Shown here in pieces: positions 10,507 to 18,682 of a stretch of 18,682 nt of DNA. The DNA comes from Cudoniella acicularis (lineage: Eukaryota > Ascomycota > Leotiomycetes > Helotiales > Helotiaceae). The stretch is from NCBI GenBank assembly GCA_013054445.1, contig JAAMPI010001150.1:1-18682 (forward strand). The letters run 5' to 3'. Both the position numbers and the translations under genes were made by a program. How positions within the stretch are numbered: position 1 is the stretch's first letter; every line of letters starts with the position of its first letter. The notes below the pieces were generated by a model. The model worked only from the letters and a program-made list of their open reading frames with translations, did no database searches and had not been told where the DNA came from.

Positions 10507-10960
10507 TAACTCGGTCACCGGTGGCGACATGTACTAATCATCTCATGGCGTTAGACTAGAGGGGGGGTTTCTCGGTTGGCAAACTCATGATTGACGGCAA
10601 TGGTACATGAAAGAATTTAGGGAAGGGCGGGGGCGTTGTTGCTTTTAGATACCACTCCACACCCTGCATATTTGCAAAGCTGTACCAAATACGAGAAATC
10701 CTCACTCCCTGAAACAGTTGTTTTTTATTTCCTAGTCTCGGTGCTTTCCCTTTCGTTTACATGTAACTCCACGACGATAGATCAGTACCGTACCCTTGAC
10801 AACTGGCCCCTTTTTTCTCACAAAATCTCCAGAACTCCATCCAAAACTCTCCATATGTACCATCAATTTCCAACCTTCTCCATACAAAATCTTCACAAAT
10901 CCCCACAAGCCAACCTAAAGAACCACTCTCCCAGATCCTTCTTCCCGCGTCTTAGCCAGC
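10507..10960. other. Convergent intergenic region
   Basis: This lies between the 3' ends of the regulator (+) and the small secreted protein (-). It has a G-run (10560-10568) and AT/CT-rich stretches, and probably holds both 3' UTRs. No gene is supported. Confidence 0.55.
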
Positions 10961-11334
10961 CTAGCTAACAACACACTCGCTAACAGTGGCTTGATCAGTG
11001 TGAGTTCGTGTCTTGGTTTCAGTGCTGGTGTAGACCGAAGTGCTCGTGATGGTCGAGTAAGTGGTGATCGGAACCTCGATGAAAAAGGTGGAGGTTTTGG
11101 TGTGCGTGTTGGTTTGAGTATCTGTCTCGACTACAGGAGTAGTGTAGGTTGTGCAGCTAGTTGTGGTGGTCCTTCGTGCTGCTGCATCTACAACGGGAGC
11201 AGCGCGAGGGTCATAGGCGAGCGCGAAAGGGCTGCGAGGCATTGTTAGTAATTGTTTGACTTTCTTTGAGGGTGGAAAAGAATGGCGTACGCGAAGGCTG
11301 CAATGGCCAAGAGAACGGAGGTGAATTGAACCAT
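10961..11334 (-). CDS. Small secreted Thr-rich protein, 104 residues
   Basis: Two exons, 11334-11291 and 11231-10961, are joined across a 59-nt intron (GTACGC, perfect TTACTAAC branch point, CGCAG). The spliced N-terminus is a signal peptide, MVQFTSVLLAIAAFAPFALA, with likely cleavage after Ala20 (ALA). A short Ala/Pro stretch ends in a dibasic Arg34-Arg35, a possible Kex2 site. The rest is dominated by Thr and Ser (TTTTSCTTYTTP, STITSTSVYTSTETKTRT), as in heavily O-mannosylated fungal wall or secreted proteins. There are only two cysteines, one near the start of the Thr-rich part and one four residues from the C-terminus. No GPI signal or known domain is seen. The stop is TAG. Without the intron, a longer unspliced frame from 11443 would give a wrong N-terminus lacking a signal peptide. 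Function unknown. Confidence 0.75.
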
Positions 11335-13688
11335 TTTGAAGAGTTGCTGTTGAAAATTGTGAATTGGATACAAGGATAAGCTTTTTGAAATGGATGCCTC
11401 TTCTCTCAAAGCGGACAGTCCTGCCTTTATACACCCAGAGCACTTCTCAATTTCAATTCATCCTCCATTCCTTCCATCCATTTCTTGGCTGTCTATGACT
11501 TCATGACGATAACACCACTAGGAACATGAGATGGTTTTTGGATAATCGAACTTCTAGATTGGAAATACGACAGGCAGCACCCGGACTTCGGTGAGGCCGT
11601 TCCGAAGACAGGATTATTTAGAGTGATTTTCGGCTGATAAATGATCCTCATCTGAAGTCTGGAACTTTCCGAAGAACCATCTCCGCTTTTGTGATTAAAC
11701 AATTAATTTGGGTGCTGTGGGGTTTGCTCCTTGGAGCTAAAAATAAGGTATTCCTGCAGAACTTTACTCCATCAACTCTCACAATAAGAGAACCCGAAAG
11801 CTAAACAAGATCCCAAACGCTTCGGAGAATAATAGTAGCAATTGCAACCTCGGAGAAAAAAAGAAAATAAGCTTTGTTGTCCCCACATTGGGGTTCGCTC
11901 TGTGCGGGGTAAATACGACACAATCAGGAACGAAAACCAACCATGTAAGTGGGCCAAATACTCGTGATATCTCCTCACCGCTATAGGTTCTAGAATCCCA
12001 TAGTTCAATTTTATCCATATTAGCATTCTAGGGTATTGATTGTGGTGCTGAAATGAACACGAGCAAGGATAAATTAAAGTTGTGCTCGGCTAAAAAGGGG
12101 TCGGGTGAACGAAAAGGGTCATGTGCGTCTTCGGAGCAAAAAGCACGGCAAAACTGAAGGGTGAAGAATTGATGTAGTGAGAGTTGCACAATTATTGCTG
12201 CCTAGAGAAATTGATAGAGGAAGAAATTTAAAGATAGAAGTGTCGTTTATAATATGTTGTGTATCTTGAGACATATCGGAAGTCTTGACCTAGGCGCGGG
12301 TGCTTCACCGTAACACCGTAGACACAATCTTCTGGAAGGAAAGTATATTTTATCGAATGCAATGCAACCTGTTAGATGGTTGAGAGAGCGCTATTCTAAT
12401 GTAAAAGTATAACTGGATAATGAAAACAAAGAGTACTCTGAACATAGGCCAGTGTAGGAGTAAGAGCCCATTTCCAAAAAGAGGGGATAAAATTGCAGCG
12501 AAAAGTATTCGAGTGAAGTGACAGAGACTAATCTGTTAATGGAATTTAGAATTTACTATCTTGCTCTTGATATGATGAGTCGTGTGGGACTCTATTTTAA
12601 GTTAGCGCTAGCTCGCTTTCGTGTCGGACTTTGCTCATCCTCTTCCTCCTCCTTCCTTTTCCTTTCCGTCCATTTTTTGAAGTTATTCCTTCCTTCGCCT
12701 TTCCTAGGTCGTGGCGGAGGAAAGGATAGGCAAAGTCTTTCACTGCACGCTTTCAAGTAAAATAGCCGACTTCGCGTAAAAACAAAAAAACCTCAATAAA
12801 CCCCACAAGTTCTATTTTTGTTTCTTTCACGCCCTTGATATGCAAGCCGCCAGTTCCTCCAAATTGCATGAGAGTAAAGGTGTACGAGTTTCCAGAGTTG
12901 AATGCTGTTTGGAGGCTTAAGAAGTTTTGACGCTTAAGAGGAGCAGTATCTAGAATCTATTTGAATCCATTAAATTGTTTACCGGATATGGTTCGTTTAC
13001 GGATTGGAATCCGGGGGCGCTGGTTGGCGAGTGCCCGTTTTCGGGGAAATTTTTAAGTTTCAGTAAGCAGGCAATCCTCGTTCCTCTCAGCTAATTAAAA
13101 CCAGGAGTGACCAAGGATGGACCGCAAATGCGCAGCTGCAGTGGCGGGGAATACGGTGCAATACGATGTGTCCAATTATTTAAATGCTTTCCAGACGGGC
13201 CTGTATTAGTTGCTGTACTCTGTAAGCGCCTTGTGAGCGATTATTCTAGGCTCTCCACCTGTCGTACCTGCAAACGGATAGCAACAATTTTCCTCTATAA
13301 ATGGCTTCTAGATACATCAATAACGCATTATTTCCTCAAAATGTAGTGTTCATTTTTGGAAATTGTCTAAAGTTATTACAACTTATTACAAAGAATCACA
13401 TGTGGGATGAAGAAAGAAATCGTATGATAAAGGGCCAAGACCACCTTCCCAGAGGCCTCGAACTATATCAGCAAAGTAATTAAAGGGCTGAAAAAGGCCG
13501 ATGAGTTGTGCCGTTGGAACAGCCCCCTTGCAATATCAGTTCTATTGTAAATGTGCAACGCTTTTCTGGTCTGGCTGAGTCAAGCAGTGGATTCTTCTAA
13601 TTCCGAATATAGGACCGAAGGTTCAAATTTGGTCCACGAAGTGGCGATATTGGTGATGAATCCTTCTCCGAGCAATGCCTCTAAGGCG
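11335..13688. other. Long gene-poor stretch
   Basis: I find no gene here on either strand. The first 110 bp hold the promoter of the small secreted protein gene. A pyrimidine-rich tract occupies about 12639-12705. Around 13600-13640, GGACC and GGTCC flank a short segment. Frames of 60-85 codons (for example 11772-12026, 12518-12760, 13107-13346) are low in protein-like composition and lack splice support. Confidence 0.5.
11426..11431 (-). promoter_or_regulatory. TATA box of the small secreted protein gene
   Basis: TATAAA on the minus strand, about 95 bp upstream of the ATG at 11334, within GTGTATAAAGGC. Position and context fit a core promoter and support the spliced, signal-peptide start. 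Confidence 0.55.
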
Positions 13689-13694
13689 TATAAA
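13689..13694 (+). promoter_or_regulatory. TATA box of the decayed secreted-protein gene
   Basis: TATAAA lies 184 bp before the position where the start codon would be (13878). A CT- and AT-rich leader follows, ending in ACCCGTCAAG. It indicates that the long frame open from 13551 is not the real 5' end. Confidence 0.4.
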
Positions 13695-13877
13695 GACAGA
13701 CTTCGTCCATCGACTCTTAAAGTTGGACAAGCACACACTTCAACGATTCAAGATTTCCTCGGATTTTTCTTTCGCATCTTATTTCATTTGCATCTCATTT
13801 CATTCATACATTCTTTTACACTAGACGATCATTACCTTCAAATACCCCCATACATTACCGTCACCTTACCCGTCAAG

Positions 13878-14517
13878 ATACAATTCTCACGTTCTCTCCT
13901 CGTCGCCCTAGGCCTCGCTGCACCTCAACCACAATCCTCATCCCCGAAAACATTGAAGATGGCCACTGTGTTTCCGCCGTCAACGAAACTACTGGAGAAG
14001 AGTACTGGGTAAAGCTTAACATTACTGTTTCCGCCCGCTCCGCACCACAGGGGCCCCACATGAGAAACGATCGACTCTTTCAAAACGACTTCCAAGAATC
14101 AACTAGCAAGGTTGCAGCAACAACTATCTCAACAACGCTGATTGCGACCAAGCCTCAATCAACATGGTAGTATGTTATTTTTCTTCATGCCATTGATTCT
14201 CCCGCCGAATACTCCCTCAATCCCAAATAATTTTTCCAACTCTTCTCAACCTTCGCTAATTACAACAACAGAACATCTGCGACAGCGGCATAGAGTTCGC
14301 AGCGAACCAAAAGACCCTCACGGTACCAAACAGTGTCGCATGGCACGTTTGCAACTACAACAGCAACGGCGTGGTATGCAACGGCGTAGATATCCTTTAG
14401 GTAAATTAGGTTATTACGGACGAATGCGGCTTGTATTAGTCTGGGTGGCTCTTTTTCGACGACAACCAGACTTATGGTCGCGGTTATGCTTCTGTGAGCA
14501 TTTATGATAATCTTTGA
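13878..14517 (+). pseudogene. Decayed gene for a secreted cysteine-containing protein
   Basis: The pieces form one gene spread over three frames. A signal-peptide-like stretch (QFSRSLLVALGLAA) directly follows ATA at 13878, where ATG is expected. The frame then shifts near 13925-13930 into ILIPENIEDGHCVSAVNETT. It shifts again near 14035-14050 into a part with dibasic sites (EKRSTLSKRLPR) and Cys residues (GCSNNYLNNADCDQASINM). A 105-nt intron (14167-14271, GTAGTA...ACAACAG) leads in phase 0 to NICDSGIEFAANQ and TVPNSVAWHVCNYNSNG, ending TYGRGYASVSIYDNL and TGA. In-frame TAG codons lie at 14104, 14398, 14407 and 14437. The layout (signal peptide, acidic propeptide, Kex2-like site, Cys-rich domain) is common among small secreted proteins of unknown function in ascomycetes; I cannot name the family. 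Each lesion could partly be misread splicing, but all together point to a non-functional copy. Confidence 0.6.
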
Positions 14518-15034
14518 GGTGTTTTGGGGTTTTGGGGGAAGTTTCAGCATGCGGTGTGGAAGCCAATGCTGGTTGATTGGTGGGTATTTCTTATGGCGGT
14601 GGCTGTCTCTGATGATGGAGAGGGGGCTGTGAATATCTGGAGGGCGAGGTGTTTGATGTCATTCTTTTTCGAGCGTGGAATTCAACACCGCCGTTGTTCT
14701 ACCCTATAGACTTTTCCAATATAAATTTGAGGCTTCACCCTTGCACTCATTTGCCTCTATGATCGTTGTCCATCCATTACACAAGAATTATAGACATGCC
14801 AAGTCCGCGAAAACGAGAAATTTCCTTTGGCCCGGACACACTTCAAACTTTTTAAATGGTCACGAATTTAAAATATAAATCAGTTCACCGACAAGTTAGG
14901 AAGAACTGAGTAAGTAATTTTCATGTTTGCCGAAGGAAATATAACTTTAAAACGGTGTTTTTATTTTGAAGTGTAGGTGAAGGGCGTGGCACGGACTGTT
15001 GAAATTTTTAAAGGGGCGCCGAGATATAATGTAT
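14518..15034. other. Intergenic DNA, nothing recognised
   Basis: No gene is supported. The first part is GT-rich and probably 3' flank of the decayed secreted-protein gene. The rest is AT-rich up to the TATAAT-like sequence just before the terminal repeats at 15035. Confidence 0.5.
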
Positions 15035-15555
15035 CAGTCCCTGTATTTTAGCCAGCGACCGCTAAACCACAGCGCACAGCTGCGGCTCAGCCCCAATGAG
15101 CGTTTTGGGGTTATGCAATCTCCTTTTATGATGTAACGCCTTCTAATCCTATATTGGAATACTAGATTCTATTTAAACCGATTCTCTGAATTCGTCTTTA
15201 AATCTATTCCTTATATTAGGGTCGTGTTTTAAGCTGATGCGGGCAAAAATCAGCAGGCGGTCGTGGGGTTTCAGAGACTTCATCGCTTCATTCCGTGGGC
15301 TCACAGGCTGTGATTTAGCGATTTTGATTGCTATACCTCCTTCTAAAGGTTAAGGCTATTATAAGTTCGGTGTATTCTCTTTTCAAATCTGAAACTTTGT
15401 TTAAGAAGTCAGGGACAGTTCTTGTTGAATACGCGACGGATTAATCCTACTTAAATCAATGCACGCTCAAGCCGTTTCGTTACAGGGACTCCATCGCTAA
15501 TTTACAGCGTAGAAGTCCCGTAAAGTATAGCGAGTAATCGCTAAAACACCCTGTA
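15035..15555. mobile_element. Mariner/pogo-like non-autonomous element(s), degenerate
   Basis: Three related terminal sequences occur. On plus, 15035-15067 begins CAGTCCCTGTATTTTAGC and ends CGCTAAAC. On plus, 15304-15336 begins CAGGCTGTGATTTAGCG and ends GCTATAC. On minus, 15553-15525 begins CAGGGTGTTTTAGCG and ends CGCTATAC. All share CAG...TTTAGC...GCTA-AC. The minus copy is directly preceded by TA (15554-15555), the target duplicated by Tc1/mariner elements. A further AGTCCCTGTA occurs inverted at 15482-15491. No transposase frame is present. This fits a MITE or a nested pair (about 520 and 250 bp). TA duplications are imperfect on the left sides. Confidence 0.5.
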
Positions 15556-15576
15556 CAGCGAACCTAGCCGAACCAT

Positions 15577-16970
15577 TCACAAACGGCTTTCCCAGCGCTT
15601 TGTTCTCAGGAATTCCTCATGCTTCAATTTATGTCGCATATACCCTTCGTCACTATCAAGATATTCCGCCCCAAAAGCTCTACTCCTAAGCAACGTCCCA
15701 CGTCCGTATTCTAACGCCTGTCCCTCATATTCCTGCAAAGTAATCTGGCCCCGAAGAAACTTTTCCAGCAGTAAACAATGCAAAGCAGCTTGGTTCGTGC
15801 TCTGAGCTAAAGGTGGTTGGAAAAGAGCTAAAGCATCACCAACTAGGAAGAGTTTTCCGTCATCAAATGAGGCGCAAGGTGAGATGATGTCTGAGATGGC
15901 TGTGACAAATGGAGACGAGATTTTGTGTAATACCTCTTTGATTGGAGCTGCGAAATTTGTGCTGTGATCTTGGAGGTGCTTGGCCCATACTTCGGGTTGG
16001 ACTTTGCCGAAAGGAACAGTTCGCTGGTGTTTGATGCCATTGGTGTCGGTCATTATGTTGATGAATTCTGGAGAGTCTAAGGTGCAGTTGTGGTACCAGA
16101 CGAGATTTATGTGTCGTTCTCCAGGGGTGATGCTGCCGTTTTCGCCAGGTATGATGTACCTATTCACAGTTAGATTTATTTTAGCAGCCTAGAAATGAGA
16201 TTCGTACAATATGATAAGATTTCGATCATTAGTGTAACGAACGCAGTTGTCATGAAGAAGGTTCCTCGTCTCCTCAGAAACGTCTATCTCGAGCAAGACA
16301 CCACGCCATGTCAAGTACCCGGAGTATTGCGCTTGTAGGGTTGGATACAAAAGTTTTCGAATGCCTGAGCTGGCGCCATCGGCGGCGATTATGAGGTCAG
16401 GATGGAGTTTGCCAGATTGACCATTTTCAACGTCCTTAAATGTAACTGTGAGGCCAGAGTCCTCTGCATAAGAAACGTCCAGTACTCTCTTGCCGACATC
16501 ATATATTATCGATCCTTCTGATGGAAGTTTCTGCGGAGCTTCAGGGACATATTCACTTCTCAGTCCATCGAAGTTGGATCTCAGCCGGTAATACAGAGTT
16601 TTCCAGTTCGTCAACTTGAAAGGGACTTTACGCTCCCAAATGACTTTCAACTCAGCATCAAGTGTACGGAGGTTTGATGCAGTGACAAAATGCGGAACTT
16701 CTTGGATTCGATCATGTTTTGTCAGGAATTCTTGCCCAGAAAGGCCTACGCTTAAACCGGCTGCTTCGCTCTCTCGAGTTGATGTGGGATATTGCTCGAG
16801 GATGTGGACGTTATGGCCAAGCGTTTGGTCATGATGCCGTGCATTAAGCCGGCTAGAGAGCCTCCCACCTGTTTGGATTTTGAATTAGCTTCTGATATCT
16901 CGAAGGCTTTGATGAGGCAGTGGATGAAAGAGGGACAAACAATAACAATGTCCAAAGGCTTTGAGGCCAT
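15577..16970 (-). CDS. FAD-dependent monooxygenase (class A, DHPH-like), frameshifted
   Basis: Flavin monooxygenase that would hydroxylate an aromatic or heteroaromatic substrate with NAD(P)H and O2. Exons: 16970-16941, 16868-16208 and 16159-15577. Introns are 72 nt (GTTTGT...AACAG) and 48 nt (GTACGA, TCTAAC, ATAG). Allowing for one missing base the product is about 424 residues. Motifs: FAD Rossmann start IVIVGGSLAGL (residues 8-18), acidic end of strand 2 in HILEQ, the DG motif IIAADGASSGIR, and the GD motif LFLVGDALALFQPP. The YIIPG and HINLVWYHN segments resemble 2,6-dihydroxypyridine hydroxylase-type enzymes. The oddity is that the GGSLAGLMHGIMTKR part and the GHNVHILEQ part lie in different frames: exon 2 (661 nt) is one base short, at about 16819-16823. 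As written, the frame ends soon after, so this is either a pseudogene or an assembly error. An in-frame ATG at 17009 is an alternative start. Confidence 0.8.
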
Positions 16971-17622
16971 GACTGGGTAGAGGTGAAGATGCTTGTATGT
17001 AGGAAGCAATGTGCTCGAAGGAACTGGTACACGGAGTCTCGGAATAGCCGATATGAAGGTGGAAAGAAGACGTAAGATGACACCGAGGAGGAAAGATTCG
17101 CAAAATAAGATTAGCCAGTTAAATAATATCAGTAAATAGCTGAAGCTTAATCATCCGATCTGGAGGTCTAGGTGAATAGTACAAAAGAAGCACGAAATGC
17201 GATTGCCGCGTGTTTTAAGGTGCTTAGGTAGGTTTAAGCGGTGAAGGATGCAGCCTAGATGCCATTGGAAAGGTGTCGTTAGTGTTGGTTGCGAGTATAA
17301 ATACAGTCAGCCGTGACTAGTCGTACTCAGCTGTATACTCCGTACCAACCTAACTTAGTCAACTTAGACTTCATCCTCGGTTTCGAACTTCACACATCCT
17401 CTTAAATCTATTATTATTAAGAATAGAGATAATGACCCTCTTTTCTTATAGCATGAGGAAGTAATGTAGGGGGTAGAATCGTATCAATTATACTAACTAA
17501 GAAAGGAAGAAAGGTTGTGTCTGTATAAGGATATTTATCTTTAGCGAGGCGCGTTAGTCTCACGCTCTCACGTGGCTACAATATTTGACTTGCTTCACAA
17601 CAATTATCTCTATTTTAAAAGC
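16971..17622. other. FAD-monooxygenase upstream region and 3' flank of next gene
   Basis: No gene is supported. TATAAATA at 17296-17303 lies on the plus strand, with no plus-strand gene after it. The stretch from TGTTGG at 17283 to about 17395 has short inverted words and might be a piece of an LTR, but no second copy or clear CA end is visible. The part near 17560-17622 is the 3' flank of the minus-strand gene ending at 17623. Confidence 0.4.
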
Positions 17623-18682
17623 TTAAAACCTCAACTCCTGAACAACCCTCTCCCACTCATCCACCCTCCCCCTCCATTCCTGCGAACTATCCTCCACCAC
17701 GTTCCTCAACCTCTGCAACGCCAACTGCGCCCTCTCACTATTTACCTCCCTTTCCATCCACGCCGCAACAATAACCTCGACACACAACCCAAAAAGCGAC
17801 ACATTCTCATCCTGCACCAACAACTTATACGCATTAACAATATTCTCCTTCGTGTCCGGCTTCCCCCGATTCTCTGGAACAGTAATCAGGTCAAAAATGA
17901 ACTTCATGACTTTCGCCTCCAGCATATCAGGTGTATCCGCCATCGCCACATTTGACGATTGAAAAAGAACCTGTCTCACTTTCTCTAAACGAATCATCTC
18001 ATCGAGCGTGAAATATGGAACGCTCGCAATGATTAACGTCGTGTACTCTCTGATGAAACTCCTCGTACCACGGTTCCAATCCAAGAGTGAAATGTGATTC
18101 GCAGTTTGAGCAACCCTTTGCGTCCTCTCCAGCGTCAAGAGAGAGAAAACCATAGCCTCATGCGAGGAAACCGCCTCTCTCACCAACCTCGTTATTTCCA
18201 TCACCAACGGCGCACCGTTAACACCCATCGTTTTCTACGCATAAATAATCCCCATCATCTCCCCAAATCTCGCTCTTTGCGCCGAAGAATTCGCCCAAAA
18301 ATCACCCATCAATTTCGAGCTATGAAAAAGATCACGACAAAAAGCCACAACAGGCCTCTCACTCGGCGCCAACGTCGCAAGATCCCTAATACTAAGCGCC
18401 TGTAACCCAACATTCAAATGCTCAATTTCCTGCAACTTCGGATGCACAGCGCCGATACGTTTCCATTCCGTTGAAGACCGCCAGTATTTAACACCATTCA
18501 CATCATCCATCGTCATCTCATAGCTCATCCGCGTTCCTTCTTTTAAAGCAGAGGAGAAGATAACGGCGTGGCCATACATGCGTACTGCTATGTCCCAGAA
18601 ATCTTCTTGTTGGATGTCTTGGAAGACGTTGAGGGGGATGGGGTATTTGTCAAGGAAGGAGAGGGGGTCTGGGGAGCGGAGG
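17623..18682 (-). pseudogene. Unrecognised gene, 5' end outside window, one in-frame TAG
   Basis: One minus-strand frame is open from the window edge to TAA at 17623 except for a single TAG at complement 18235-18237. Before it lies a protein-like stretch (FLDKYPIPLNVFQDIQQEDF, DVNGVKYWRSSTEWKRIGAV); after it the frame continues at once (KTMGVNGAPLVMEITRLVRE) for about 200 more residues. No GT-AG intron could remove the stop. CAG would give Gln there. The product is alpha-helical in character and soluble, with no signal peptide or membrane span, and ends in WERVVQELRF. I do not recognise a domain. It may be a dead gene, a gene with a truncated product, or contain a sequencing error; the ATG nine bases after the TAG could in principle restart translation. 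At least 350 residues are visible. Confidence 0.55.

Noticed and set aside
13615..13645. GGTTCAAATTTGG, resembling a tRNA T-arm
   Set aside because: No matching acceptor, D or anticodon stems could be folded around it on either strand.
13551..13877. Long open frame upstream of the signal-peptide-like stretch, starting at ATG 13551
   Set aside because: It runs through a TATA box and CT-rich leader and has no protein-like composition, so it is a chance extension.
17283..17395. Possible solo LTR beginning TGTTGG with a TATA-like box
   Set aside because: No clear CA end, target duplication or second copy is visible in the window.
1711..18682. Reassignment of UAG to a sense codon
   Set aside because: The AA9 gene ends at the family's usual C-terminus with TAG, and the small secreted protein also ends with TAG. 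Frameshifts and a lost start accompany the TAGs at 13878-14517.

Overview
The window looks like nuclear DNA of a filamentous ascomycete. Its genes carry short GT-AG introns (mostly 48-72 nt) with CTAAC/CTGA-like branch points. The families are fungal too: an AA9 polysaccharide monooxygenase, a monocarboxylate-type MFS transporter, a Zn(II)2Cys6 regulator, a Thr-rich small secreted protein and a class A FAD monooxygenase. A Leotiomycete would fit, but that is only a guess.

Layout. 1-1710 holds no gene I can support; 1085-1710 is GC-richer and unexplained. 1711-2949 (-) is a broken gene of unknown family with a Cys/His-rich part and two in-frame TAG codons. 4106-4967 (-) is an intact three-exon AA9 LPMO. 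6072-7486 (-) is an intact three-exon MFS transporter, divergent from 8158-10506 (+), a two-exon Zn2Cys6 regulator. Their 671-bp shared upstream region contains CGG/CCG pairs of the kind such regulators bind. 10961-11334 (-) is a 104-residue secreted Thr-rich protein. 11335-13688 is gene-poor. 13878-14517 (+) is a decayed gene for a secreted Cys-containing protein (start lost, two frameshifts, four TAG codons). 15035-15555 carries mariner/pogo-like terminal repeats. 15577-16970 (-) is a FAD monooxygenase one base out of frame inside its Rossmann fold. 17623-18682 (-) is the 3' part of an unrecognised gene interrupted by one in-frame TAG; it runs off the window.

Interplay. The transporter and regulator form a plausible divergent module, with the regulator controlling uptake or efflux of a small carboxylate or similar compound. 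The LPMO would act outside the cell on cellulose or related glucans. I see no biosynthetic cluster, CRISPR, RNA gene or new multi-gene system. The most notable pattern is decay: four of eight genes are damaged, and all seven in-frame stops interrupting otherwise coherent frames are TAG. That fits CpA-to-TpA mutation such as RIP. Recoding of UAG is unlikely because two intact genes end with TAG.
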